A stretch of 64,000 nt of DNA from Acidobacteriota bacterium. GTDB taxonomy: Bacteria > Acidobacteriota > Terriglobia > Bryobacterales > Bryobacteraceae. The stretch is taken from NCBI GenBank assembly GCA_016185425.1, contig JACPNQ010000015.1, positions 219,277 to 283,276 on the forward strand, in the 5' to 3' direction. Positions within the stretch are counted from its first letter, which is position 1; every line of letters begins with the position of its first letter. A program made the translations under genes and the position numbers. The notes beneath the pieces are model-generated. The model worked only from the letters and a program-made list of their open reading frames with translations. It had not been told where the DNA came from and ran no database searches. Below, in pieces: positions 8,302 to 17,400 of this stretch.

Positions 8302-11300
8302 GTGCAGAAGCTAGCGGAAATCTGTGTCGCGCGGCCGGTCTTTGCCGTCATGCTGATCATGGCGCTGGTCGTCATTGGAGCGGTCTCCTATTCCAAGCTC
8401 GGTGTAGACCGCTTTCCCGACGTCGACCTGCCGATCGTCTCCGTGCGCACCGTACTGCCGGGCGCCTCGCCGGAAGAGATGGAAAGTGCGGTGACGCGCT
8501 GGGTGGAAGACTCGGTGGCGACAGTCGAAGGAATCGACAACATACGGTCAACATCGACGGAGTCGCTGTCCGTCGTAACAATCACCTTTAACCTGAACCG
8601 CAACATAGATGTGGCGGCCCAGGACATCCGCGATGCAATTGCGTCGATCATCGCGCAATTGCCGCGCGACGCCAAACCGCCGCTCATTAAGAAGTTGGAC
8701 TCTGACGCGTCGCCCATCATGACGCTGGTTCTATACGGCGAAAAGACGGGGCGCGAGTTGTACGAGATCGGTGAACGCGGCATCAAGGATTCCATCGAAT
8801 CGGTTGGTGGCGTCGGTCAGGTTCAGGTAATCGGTGGGCAAAAGCGAGCCGTGAACATCTGGGTCGACGCCGACCGGCTAGCCGCCTACCGCATTCCAAT
8901 TCTCAGGGTGCGGGACGCGGTGGTCCGCCAGAACTCCGATATTCCCGGAGGCCGCGTTGATGAGGGTACGCGCGAGCTCGTACTGCGGACACTGGGGCGC
9001 TTCCCCGATCCGAAAGAGTTCAACGATCTCGTCGTCGCGACCATCAACAACACCCCGGTTCGCATTCGCGATATCGGCTACGCAGAGGACGGCCATAAGG
9101 AGCAGCGAACGACGGCCCGTTACGATGGGCGGCCGGCGGTGGCGCTGGAAGTCCGGCGGCAGTCCGGGGCGAACACGATTGAAGTGGTCAATGGCGTCAA
9201 GGCGCGGCTGGTGCGTGTCCGCGAGCTGTTGCCGCAAGGTGTGCAGTTAGGTGTGGTGCAGGATCAGTCGCGCTACATCGAGGCGGCGTTCCACGAAGTG
9301 CAGTTGCACTTGATCCTCGGATCGATCCTCGCCTCGCTGGTGGTGCTGTTATTCATGCGCGACTGGCGCGCGACGCTGATCGGCGCCGTGGCGATTCCGG
9401 CGTCAATCATTGCGACGTTCGGCGCAATGCGAGCCCTGAACTTCACGCTGAACAACATCACGATGCTGGCGCTGGTGTTGATGGTTGGTGTCGTGATCGA
9501 TGACGCGATCGTGGTACTGGAAAACATCTTCCGGTTCATTGAGGAGAAGAAAATGGAGCCGCGGCAGGCGGCGATTTTGGCGACGCGCGACATTGGCCTG
9601 GCTGTCATGGCGACGACCTTCAGCCTGATCGTCGTGTTCCTGCCCGTATCGTTCATGTCGTCGATATCGGGCCGGTTCCTCTATTCGTTCGGCGTGACGG
9701 CGACGGTGGCAATTCTGGTGTCCCTGCTGGTGAGTTTCAGTCTGACTCCTATGATGTGCTCCAGGCTGCTGCGAACCGGAGACAACACACACAGGGAATC
9801 GCGCGAGGGGTTATACGAGTGGATCGAACGCGGGTACATGCGAATGCTCGGCTGGTCGATGCGGCACCGGCTGCTGATCGCCGGGCTGGGCATTGCGACC
9901 ATGGCTTCGACAGTCCCACTGTTCCGGATGGTGCGGCAGGAGTACTTGCCCACCAATGTCGATGAGAGCGAATTCGAGATGAGCATCAACGGGCCGGAAG
10001 GGACCAGCCTGTCCTCCATGGAAGCCGTGCTCGACCGCATTTCGAATGAACTGCACGGCATGCCGGGAATCAAACACATGGTGTCGCTGGTGGGCACGGG
10101 ATATCTGCAGGCGGTGAACAACGCCCGTGTCTACATCCGCCTGGAGGATGTGGAGAACCGCGTGTTCTCGCTCTCCCGGCTTTGGAAAAAAACGCTCGAA
10201 GGAAGGCCGATGGACGCCTTCCGCGACGTGTACTCGCAGCGCGATGTGATGCAGGCCGTACGCACGAAGATGAAGCAGTTCGGCGATCTTCGCAGCCGCG
10301 TCGGCAACGTGCAGTCGCTGAACCAGGGCTCCGCGCCTTACGATATCGACTTCGCCATTCGCGGGCCGGAACTCGCGTCGCTTCACCGGTACAGCGAGGA
10401 CCTGCGAACCAAGGCGCTCCAGATTCCGGGCCTGGTCGATATCGACACGACACTCCGCGTGAACAAGCCGGAGCTCCGTGTCTTCATCGACCGTGAACGC
10501 GCTGCCGATCTGGGTGTCGATGCGGCCGATATTGCGAGCTCGCTGCGGCTGATGGTCGGCGGCGACGATGAGGTATCGCGCTATCGCGACGACAAGGTCG
10601 CCGAAGAGTACGACGTGGAGGTACGGCTGAAGGACACCGACCGCAACTCGACGGCAACCGTCTCGAAGCTCTACGTTCCCGCCACCGGAAACCGGCTGGT
10701 GCGGCTGGATAATGTTGTGCAACTGCGGGAGGCGATGTCGGCCTATCGCATCGAAGGGCTGGACCGCCAGCGGCAGGTGGGCATTCGCGCGAACATCACG
10801 CCGGGATATGGCCTCGGCGACCGGTTGCCAAAGATGTTCGAAGCCGCCGAAGAGATGCACATGCCAGCGGCGTACAGTACCACAGTCATCGGACGCGGCC
10901 GTGAGTTCGAACGCACGCTAACCGAGTTTCTGCTGGCGTTTGCGCTGTCCGTCGTGTTCATGTATATGATCCTCGCGTCGCAGTTCGAGAGTCTCTTGCA
11001 TCCGGTGACGATTCTGCTTTCGCTGCCGTTGGCCGTGCCGTTCGGGTTCTTGTCTCTGTGGTTTTTCAACGAAACGCTGAACCTGTATTCGGCGTTAGGA
11101 ATTCTGGTCCTGTTCGGCGTCGTGAAGAAGAATTCGATTCTACAGATCGACCATACAAACAACCTGCGGCGCGAAGGGCTGCCGCGATTCGAAGCGATCA
11201 TGCGAGCGAACAGGGACCGGTTGCGGCCGATTCTGATGACGACGGTTACGCTCGTGGCCGGCATGATGCCGCTCGCCCTGGGCACGGGCCCTGGCGCGGA

Positions 11301-11457
11301 GGAGCGGCGCTCGATTGCGATCATCGTGATCGGCGGGCAGTCGCTCTCGCTGCTGCTGACATTGATTTTGACACCGATCGCCTACTCGCTCTTCGACGAC
11401 CTGGGCGAGCGCCTAAGCCAGAAGCGGGCGGACCACGTTCCCGTGCACGTCCGTTAG
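8302..11457 (+). CDS. RND multidrug-type efflux transporter (HAE-1 like)
   Basis: This 1051-residue inner-membrane pump has the full RND length and the two-fold TM1 + periplasmic loop + TM2-6 layout. The proton-relay aspartates are present in TM4 (GVVIDDAIVVLENI), and the C-terminal half carries the LFGVVKKNSILQIDH and GMMPLALGTGPGAEERRS segments typical of the HAE-1 (drug-exporting) group rather than the metal-exporting group. A GTG start follows the adaptor's TAG directly (zero spacing), so the two form an operon. Substrate specificity cannot be read. The last 45 bases overlap the convergent DUF1501 gene. Confidence 0.93.
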   Translation: MQKLAEICVARPVFAVMLIMALVVIGAVSYSKLGVDRFPDVDLPIVSVRTVLPGASPEEMESAVTRWVEDSVATVEGIDNIRSTSTESLSVVTITFNLNRNIDVAAQDIRDAIASIIAQLPRDAKPPLIKKLDSDASPIMTLVLYGEKTGRELYEIGERGIKDSIESVGGVGQVQVIGGQKRAVNIWVDADRLAAYRIPILRVRDAVVRQNSDIPGGRVDEGTRELVLRTLGRFPDPKEFNDLVVATINNTPVRIRDIGYAEDGHKEQRTTARYDGRPAVALEVRRQSGANTIEVVNGVKARLVRVRELLPQGVQLGVVQDQSRYIEAAFHEVQLHLILGSILASLVVLLFMRDWRATLIGAVAIPASIIATFGAMRALNFTLNNITMLALVLMVGVVIDDAIVVLENIFRFIEEKKMEPRQAAILATRDIGLAVMATTFSLIVVFLPVSFMSSISGRFLYSFGVTATVAILVSLLVSFSLTPMMCSRLLRTGDNTHRESREGLYEWIERGYMRMLGWSMRHRLLIAGLGIATMASTVPLFRMVRQEYLPTNVDESEFEMSINGPEGTSLSSMEAVLDRISNELHGMPGIKHMVSLVGTGYLQAVNNARVYIRLEDVENRVFSLSRLWKKTLEGRPMDAFRDVYSQRDVMQAVRTKMKQFGDLRSRVGNVQSLNQGSAPYDIDFAIRGPELASLHRYSEDLRTKALQIPGLVDIDTTLRVNKPELRVFIDRERAADLGVDAADIASSLRLMVGGDDEVSRYRDDKVAEEYDVEVRLKDTDRNSTATVSKLYVPATGNRLVRLDNVVQLREAMSAYRIEGLDRQRQVGIRANITPGYGLGDRLPKMFEAAEEMHMPAAYSTTVIGRGREFERTLTEFLLAFALSVVFMYMILASQFESLLHPVTILLSLPLAVPFGFLSLWFFNETLNLYSALGILVLFGVVKKNSILQIDHTNNLRREGLPRFEAIMRANRDRLRPILMTTVTLVAGMMPLALGTGPGAEERRSIAIIVIGGQSLSLLLTLILTPIAYSLFDDLGERLSQKRADHVPVHVR

Positions 11458-12858
11458 CCGGAACCAGCGCCCCTGGAACTTGTACGTGAGCTTCGTGTGG
11501 TCAACGCCCAGGCAGTGGAGCAGCGTCGCCTGGATATCGTGAATGTGAACGGGGTCGCTGACGATGTTGTAGCTATAGTCGTCCGTCTCGCCCAACTGGA
11601 AGCCGCGCTTCACGCCGCCGCCGGCCATCCACATGCAGAAGTTGCGCGGATGATGATCGCGGCCATAATCGGTTTCGGTAAGCCGTCCCTGGCAGTAGAC
11701 GGTACGGCCGAACTCTCCGCCCCAGACGACGAGCGTGTCATCGAGCATGCCGCGCTGCTTCAGATCCAGCACCAGAGCGGCCGCGCCCTGGTCGCTGGCC
11801 TTGCATTGCAGGGCTAGGTCGCGAGGCAGGTTGTTATGTTGGTCCCAGCCCTTGTGATAGAGCTGCACGAACCGCACGCCGCGCTCAACGAGACGGCGGG
11901 CGAGCAGACAGTTGGCGGCGTAAGTACCCGGCTTGCGCGCATCTTCGCCGTAGAGCGCAAAGGTGCTGGCCGGTTCTTTCGAGAGGTCTGTCAGCTCCGG
12001 CACGGAGGCTTGCATCTTGTACGCCATCTCATACTGCTGGATGCGCGTATCGATTTCCGGATCGTGGTACGCCTCTTCCCGCATCTTGTTTAGCGCCTGT
12101 AGCGCGTCCAGCATTTCGCGGCGGCCCTCGCGTTCAATGCCCGCGGGGTCGGCGAGGTAGAGCACGGGGTCCTTGCCGCTGCGAAGGCGAACGCCTTGAT
12201 ACCGGGATGGCAGAAAGCCTGCGCCCCAAAGGCGGGAGAAGAGCGGCTGATCCGCGTTGACCGAATTTTGCTGAGAAAGGAGAACAACAAACGCAGGAAG
12301 CTCTTGCGTCTCACTGCCGAGCCCATACGATACCCACGACCCAATGCTCGGACGGCCGGGCTGCTGCGAACCGCTCTGGATGAAAGTAATGGCGGGGTCG
12401 TGATTGATCGCGTCCGTGTGGACGGATTTGATGACGCAGATTTCATCGGCAATTTTCTTGTGATGCGGGATGAGCTCGCTCATCCAGATGCCGGCCTTGC
12501 CGGCCTGTTCAAACTTGAAAATCGAAGAGGCGCAGGGAAAGGAGGCCTGGCCCGATGTCATGCCCGTGATGCGCTGCCCCATGCGGATAGAGCCCGGTAA
12601 TTCACTGCCGTGAAACTTCTTTAGCTGGGGCTTGTAATCGAAGAGGTCGAGTTGCGATGGACCTCCGGATTGATGCAGCCAGATGACGCGCTTGGCTTTT
12701 GCGGCATAATGCGGAACGCCCGGCAAGCCGCCGGTTGGAACTGCCGCGGCGTCGCCATTGAGGAGCCCCGCCAGGGCGGCGGCGCTGAGTCCTTTGGCGC
12801 CGCGCCCGAAGAACTGGCGGCGAGTCTCAAGCAATTGCACTTCCCGTTTCCAGTTCAT
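11413..12858 (-). CDS. DUF1501 protein with Tat signal
   Basis: This 481-residue protein is a DUF1501 member (a sulfatase/alkaline-phosphatase-like fold of unknown activity). It starts MNWKREVQLLETRRQFFGRG, with a twin-arginine motif and hydrophobic stretch, so it is probably exported folded. Family landmarks are VIWLHQSGGPSQLDLFDYKP, GRPSIGSWVSYGLG, DDTLVVWGGEFGRT, DHHPRNFCMWMAGGGVKRG and the C-terminal RLTDVHGNVV. The start at 12858 is chosen over 13032 because it begins 4 bases after the stop of the partner DUF1549/DUF1553 gene. These pairs are frequent in Planctomycetota, Verrucomicrobiota and Solibacter-like bacteria, and substrate degradation roles have been proposed but not shown. Confidence 0.92.
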   Translation of the reverse strand: MNWKREVQLLETRRQFFGRGAKGLSAAALAGLLNGDAAAVPTGGLPGVPHYAAKAKRVIWLHQSGGPSQLDLFDYKPQLKKFHGSELPGSIRMGQRITGMTSGQASFPCASSIFKFEQAGKAGIWMSELIPHHKKIADEICVIKSVHTDAINHDPAITFIQSGSQQPGRPSIGSWVSYGLGSETQELPAFVVLLSQQNSVNADQPLFSRLWGAGFLPSRYQGVRLRSGKDPVLYLADPAGIEREGRREMLDALQALNKMREEAYHDPEIDTRIQQYEMAYKMQASVPELTDLSKEPASTFALYGEDARKPGTYAANCLLARRLVERGVRFVQLYHKGWDQHNNLPRDLALQCKASDQGAAALVLDLKQRGMLDDTLVVWGGEFGRTVYCQGRLTETDYGRDHHPRNFCMWMAGGGVKRGFQLGETDDYSYNIVSDPVHIHDIQATLLHCLGVDHTKLTYKFQGRWFRLTDVHGNVVRPLLA

Positions 12859-12862
12859 CGAT

Positions 12863-15800
12863 TTACTCCTTGGTGATGGCTTCGTCCATGTTGAGAAGGA
12901 CGGTGGCGACGTTGGTCCATGCGGCAAGTGCGGCTGGCGCGAGTTTCTCGTCGACCGGCGCACGGCCAATCGCGAGCAGTGCTTCAGCGGATTTCGCATC
13001 GCGCATATAGCGGGCGAGTTGCTTGGCGGCAAGTTCGCCGAGCACCTTCGATTCTTTCGCGTCCGGCGTGCGTCCGGTCACCTTACGGAAGGCCAGTGTG
13101 AGCCGCTTGCTATTGTCGGCTCCCGCTTCGCGGAGAACACTCTGCGCGAGAACGCGAGACGCTTCCACAAAGGCCGGATCGTTCATCAACACAAGAGCCT
13201 GCAGCGGTGTGTTGGTGACAGAGCGGCGCGCAACGCACTTCTCGCGGTCCGGCGCATCGAACGTCGACAGCGACGCAGGCGGCGCGGTACGCTTCCAGAA
13301 CCAGTACATGCCCCGGCGATAGAGATCCTCGCCCTGGCTTTCCTTGTAGATCTGCGCGGAGAAGATCTCGCCCCTGGAGATCTCTTCCCAGATGCCCGGC
13401 GGCTGGTAGGGATAGGTGCTCTGTCCACCGATTTTGCCGTTGAGCAGGCCGCTGACGGCGAGGGCGTTGTCGCGCACGAGTTCGGCGGAGAGGCGGAAGC
13501 GCGACATACGCGCGAGCAACCGGTTCTCAGGGTCGCGCTCGATGAGCGCTGGCGTTGCCTTCGATGACTGGCGGTACGTGGCGGACGTGACAATCAGACG
13601 CTGCATCGCCTTCACGTCCCAGCCGGTACGCTGGAATTCGGTCGCGAGCCAATCGAGCAATTCGGGGTGGCTTGGCGGATCGCCCTGCGTGCCGAAGTTC
13701 TCGCTGGACTTAACGAGGCCGATCCCAAAGTAGTTCTGCCAGTAGCGATTCACGGCCACACGAGCGGTAAGCGGATGCTGCGGATCGACAAGCCAGCGCG
13801 CAAGTGCAAGGCGGTCCGGCTTGGTGCTCGCCGCGAGCGGCGGCAGGACAGCGGGTACGTTCGGACTGACCTTCTCGCCATGGTTGCGATAATCGCCGCG
13901 GCCAAGGACAAAGGTGTCGCGCGGCTTATCCATCTCGAACATGACCATCGTGTTCGGGATGGCATCGTCGAGGATGGCTTTCTGCTCGCGGAGTTGACGC
14001 AGGTCGGTCCAGGCAGCCTGTGTCTCCGCGGGCGCGATGGAACCGAGATAGTGCTCGCGGAGACGCTGCGTAAGCTCCTTCGGGCGCTGCTTCACGGGCA
14101 CGGTCAGCATGTGCGGCAAGCGGTGATCGACGGCGAGATGTTTGATCTCGCTCTCGCCCAGTACGCGGCGGTAGAGGCGCAGATCGGCGATACGGCCGCG
14201 GAAACCGTTGCGGGTCTCGGTGTCAGTCTCCCGCCCGATAGCAAATACGCCGGGTTCACTCCCTTTCACGCTGCTATCGGCTTCCCGCACAACAGGGACA
14301 GCCTGGCCGTTGATGCGAATCGTTATGCCGCCGGCTTGCGAGTGGAGAATGGCAACGTGGTACTGCTCGGTTTGGACAAGGCGGTCTCGCGTGCGGAGGT
14401 GCTGGCCGGGGATCTCGACGTGCAGATGAGCACCGCGGCGAAGGTGCGGCAGCGGCTCGGAGGCATCCCACCAAACGCTGAGCTTTCCGGGTTGCTCGAA
14501 GATCGTTTGCGGCTCATGGTGGCCTTGTACCAACCATGCCGCCACAGTGTATTCGCCGCCAAGATCCACCTTGCCGAGCGAGACGTGAGAAGGCGTATTG
14601 AATAGTGTCGCCTTGCCTACGCTCGTAAGAATGGTTCCCGGTTCGCCGCGCAACGTCTGGCCATGGCGGTAGTTACCGGAGTGGTCGGCGACAGTGCCGT
14701 CCATCTCGTATTGCGCGATGAGCCCTTCGCGAAGGCCGGCTGGCGCAGTGTAGTCAAGCAGCGCCAGACGCTGCTTCTCCCACTGCTCCTGCGCAGGCTT
14801 GATCTTGTCTTCGGCGAGTTCGGCCTCACGCGCCTTAATCTTCGCCGATAACTCGTCGACACGCTTCTGCTGTTCACCGCTCGGGAGGCGAAGGAAAGGA
14901 TCGGCATTGCCATCGCGGCCATCTAGCCCTTTCTCCTTCACGCCGTTGAAGAAGGCAAACATCCGGTAGTAATCCTTTTGTTTGATGGGATCGTACTTGT
15001 GATCGTGGCAGCGCGCGCACGCCATCGTCATCGCCATCCAAACTGTGGATGTAGTCTCGGCGCGGTCGGCAACATATTCGACCAGGTATTCTTCCGGGAT
15101 CGCGCCGCCCTCGTAGTTGATCATGTGATTGCGGTTGAACCCGCTGGCGATTTTCTGATCGAGCGTGGCGTTGGGCAGCAGGTCGCCCGCAAGCTGCTCG
15201 ACGGTGAAGCGATCGAAAGGCATGTTGCTGTTGAACGCGCGGATGACCCAATCGCGCCAGGGCCACATGTCGCGGTGGGAGTCGATGTGGAATCCGTGTG
15301 TATCGGCATAGCGGGCAAGATCGAGCCACGGCATCGCCATTCGCTCCCCGTAGTGCGGAGAGGCGAGAAGGCGATCGACCTGCTTTTCATATGCCATCGG
15401 CGACTTGTCCTTCAGGAAGGCATCGATTTCGGGAAGCGCCGGCGGGAGGCCGGTAAGATCGAAACTAAGGCGGCGAAGAAGCGTAACTCGATCGGCTTCC
15501 GCGCTGGGAGCGAGATTTTCCTGCTCAAGACGAGCGAGAACGAAGCTGTCGATCGGGTTGCGGATCCACTTGGGCGTCTTCGTCACGGGCGGCTCCGGAC
15601 GAACGGGCTTTTCATAAGCCCAGTGCATCTTCCAATCGGCTCCCGAGGAGATCCACTTCTGGATAAGCCCGATTTGCTGCGCCGTTAGTGTGCGGCTCGC
15701 GGAGGGCGGGGGCATCCGGCGTTTAGGGTCGGTGTGCGCGATGCGAAGGTAGATGCGGCTGGTCTCTGGCTTGCCTGGCGTCAGCGCGGCGAGCGCGCCT

Positions 15801-15979
15801 TCCTTGGTGTCAAGGCGGACGCCGGCCATGCGCTTCGACTCGTCCGGGCCGTGGCAGGTGAAGCAGTTGTCGGAAAGGATAGGCCGGATGTCGCGATTGA
15901 AGTCGATGCCCTTCGGATCGGCCGCGTGAAGAACAGACAGGCCAGCGAGGGGCAACACGAGATGCAAGCGTGGAAGCAC
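12863..15979 (-). CDS. PSCyt1-DUF1549-LamG-DUF1553 secreted cytochrome-like protein
   Basis: This 1038-residue secreted protein has, in order, a signal peptide (GTG start, LHLVLPLAGLSVLHA), a planctomycete cytochrome C1 domain with DNCFTCHGPDES (haem-binding CxxCH), a DUF1549 domain (LLRRLSFDLTGLPPALPEID, LDLARYADTHGFH) with a second CxxCH in CARCHDHKYDPIK, a LamG/concanavalin-like insert (residues about 420-600, QYEMDGTVADHSGN), and a C-terminal DUF1553 (ALARWLVDPQHPLTARVAVN, ATYRQSS, NTPLQALVLMNDP). The LamG insert suggests carbohydrate or surface binding. It is followed 4 bases later by its DUF1501 partner. The enzymatic role of this family is unproven; periplasmic redox or hydrolytic work on polymers is an inference. 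Confidence 0.92.
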   Translation of the reverse strand: MLPRLHLVLPLAGLSVLHAADPKGIDFNRDIRPILSDNCFTCHGPDESKRMAGVRLDTKEGALAALTPGKPETSRIYLRIAHTDPKRRMPPPSASRTLTAQQIGLIQKWISSGADWKMHWAYEKPVRPEPPVTKTPKWIRNPIDSFVLARLEQENLAPSAEADRVTLLRRLSFDLTGLPPALPEIDAFLKDKSPMAYEKQVDRLLASPHYGERMAMPWLDLARYADTHGFHIDSHRDMWPWRDWVIRAFNSNMPFDRFTVEQLAGDLLPNATLDQKIASGFNRNHMINYEGGAIPEEYLVEYVADRAETTSTVWMAMTMACARCHDHKYDPIKQKDYYRMFAFFNGVKEKGLDGRDGNADPFLRLPSGEQQKRVDELSAKIKAREAELAEDKIKPAQEQWEKQRLALLDYTAPAGLREGLIAQYEMDGTVADHSGNYRHGQTLRGEPGTILTSVGKATLFNTPSHVSLGKVDLGGEYTVAAWLVQGHHEPQTIFEQPGKLSVWWDASEPLPHLRRGAHLHVEIPGQHLRTRDRLVQTEQYHVAILHSQAGGITIRINGQAVPVVREADSSVKGSEPGVFAIGRETDTETRNGFRGRIADLRLYRRVLGESEIKHLAVDHRLPHMLTVPVKQRPKELTQRLREHYLGSIAPAETQAAWTDLRQLREQKAILDDAIPNTMVMFEMDKPRDTFVLGRGDYRNHGEKVSPNVPAVLPPLAASTKPDRLALARWLVDPQHPLTARVAVNRYWQNYFGIGLVKSSENFGTQGDPPSHPELLDWLATEFQRTGWDVKAMQRLIVTSATYRQSSKATPALIERDPENRLLARMSRFRLSAELVRDNALAVSGLLNGKIGGQSTYPYQPPGIWEEISRGEIFSAQIYKESQGEDLYRRGMYWFWKRTAPPASLSTFDAPDREKCVARRSVTNTPLQALVLMNDPAFVEASRVLAQSVLREAGADNSKRLTLAFRKVTGRTPDAKESKVLGELAAKQLARYMRDAKSAEALLAIGRAPVDEKLAPAALAAWTNVATVLLNMDEAITKE

Positions 15980-16017
15980 GTCCCTATTTCATCAAAACTG
16001 GCTGATAAAATCCGGGG

Positions 16018-17400
16018 GTGCTTTTCCTTTTTGCGTTTGTTGTGGCCGACTTGCATGTTGGCGAGGCGCGAACAGTGACCCTGCCTGGCGGCCTGGCGAT
16101 TCCTGTCCAGTTGACCTCGGTGAACGAATTGCGCGACGCGGCGCAACAGGCTGTGCGGGAAGCGCGTGTCAGTCTCGTGGTGGATGGCAAGAAGATCGAA
16201 TTGCGCTGCGGGAATTACGAGTTACCGCGGGCGGTGGGCCGAGTGCAGGTGGACTGTCCTGTGACCGCCGGATACATGAAAAACAGCACGGAAGATCACT
16301 GGGGCCTGCGCGCCGCGGCGAGGATCCGTTTGTGGCCGGCGGGGGCGCCGTGGATGCCGCCGGGCGAAATGGGCTACCCCTTGAAGCAGCGCTGGTTCCT
16401 GACGCATACCCAAATGTCCAATGAACCAACCTACGCCGACGGCGGAGAGCAGAGGTCGCGCAAGAAAGTCTACTATCACAGCGGGCTCGATCTGGGCGGG
16501 ACGGAAGCGATGGCCCAGGTGGTGGCAGCGACGGATGGAGTGGTCGTGTCGCTTGGCAAGGAAGTGCTGCCGGAACACAAATCCGGCACGCCCGTGGCGC
16601 CGCGCTACGACGTGATTTACCTGCGTGACTCGCGCGGCTGGTATTACCGCTACAGCCATCTCTACTCGTTCGATCCTTCGATCGAGCTCGGGGCCAATGT
16701 GCGGAAAGGGGATGCACTGGGCTTGCTTGGGAAGGAGGGCGGCAGCGGTGGCTGGTCGCATTTGCACTTCGAGATAAAGAACCGGCAGCCTTCGGGCGAA
16801 TGGGGCACAGAAGAAGGGTTTGCCTTTCTGTGGGAGGCGTATCTGCGAGACTTCAAGCCCGACGTGATGGCGATGGCGCGCCCGCATCGCTATGCGAAAG
16901 TTGGCGAGGAGGTCACTCTGGATGCGGGACGTTCCTGGGTGCGAGAGGGAGCGCCGTCGCTCCGATGGCGGCTCTCCGACGGACGCACCGTGACGACGCC
17001 GAAGGTATCTGTTCGATACGCAAAACCAGGGACCTACAGCGAAGTCCTCGAAGTGAAGGATGCACGCGGCCGCGCAGGCTACGACTTCGCCACCGTCAAT
17101 GTGTACGGCGACACCGATCCGATAACCATCAACGCCTCCTACTTCCCATCGCTCGATGTGAAGGCGGGGCAGACGATCACCTTCAAGGTGCGCACATTCG
17201 GACTAACAAGCGGCGAAGAGACGTGGGACTTCGGCGATGGCTCGCCCCGCCGGTCCACACAATCCGACGGCAACGCGGTGAAACTCGCCAAGGACGGCTA
17301 CGCGGTGATCACTCACAAATACGAGAAACCAGGCGACTACATCGTCACGGTGAAAAACCGCGCCGCCGCGACGACTCATCTCTGGGTGCCGGTGAAATAA
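16018..17400 (+). CDS. M23 (LytM-type) peptidase with PKD-like domains
   Basis: This 460-residue exported protein combines a short hydrophobic N-terminus (MLFLFAFVVADLHVGEA), an unrecognised region, an M23/LytM domain and two C-terminal immunoglobulin/PKD-like domains. Zinc ligands are visible as HSGLDLGG (HxxxD) and SHLHFEIK (HxH), with intervening YYRYSHLYS and GLLGKEGGSGG. The last domain contains the PKD hallmark EETWDFGDGSPR. Peptidoglycan endopeptidase activity is expected from the complete motif set. The GTG start is 38 bases from the divergent DUF1549/DUF1553 gene, so the two share a promoter region. An ATG further in could be used, but the signal-like start supports this one. Confidence 0.85.
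   Translation: MLFLFAFVVADLHVGEARTVTLPGGLAIPVQLTSVNELRDAAQQAVREARVSLVVDGKKIELRCGNYELPRAVGRVQVDCPVTAGYMKNSTEDHWGLRAAARIRLWPAGAPWMPPGEMGYPLKQRWFLTHTQMSNEPTYADGGEQRSRKKVYYHSGLDLGGTEAMAQVVAATDGVVVSLGKEVLPEHKSGTPVAPRYDVIYLRDSRGWYYRYSHLYSFDPSIELGANVRKGDALGLLGKEGGSGGWSHLHFEIKNRQPSGEWGTEEGFAFLWEAYLRDFKPDVMAMARPHRYAKVGEEVTLDAGRSWVREGAPSLRWRLSDGRTVTTPKVSVRYAKPGTYSEVLEVKDARGRAGYDFATVNVYGDTDPITINASYFPSLDVKAGQTITFKVRTFGLTSGEETWDFGDGSPRRSTQSDGNAVKLAKDGYAVITHKYEKPGDYIVTVKNRAAATTHLWVPVK

Noticed and set aside
9811..10860. Minus-strand frame of 349 codons opposite the RND pump
   Set aside because: Complementary-strand artefact of the pump's codon bias; low-complexity His/Arg/Val content without motifs.
13667..14605. 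Plus-strand frame of 312 codons opposite the DUF1549/DUF1553 gene
   Set aside because: The minus strand encodes clear PSCyt1/DUF1549/LamG/DUF1553 motifs; the opposite frame has none.
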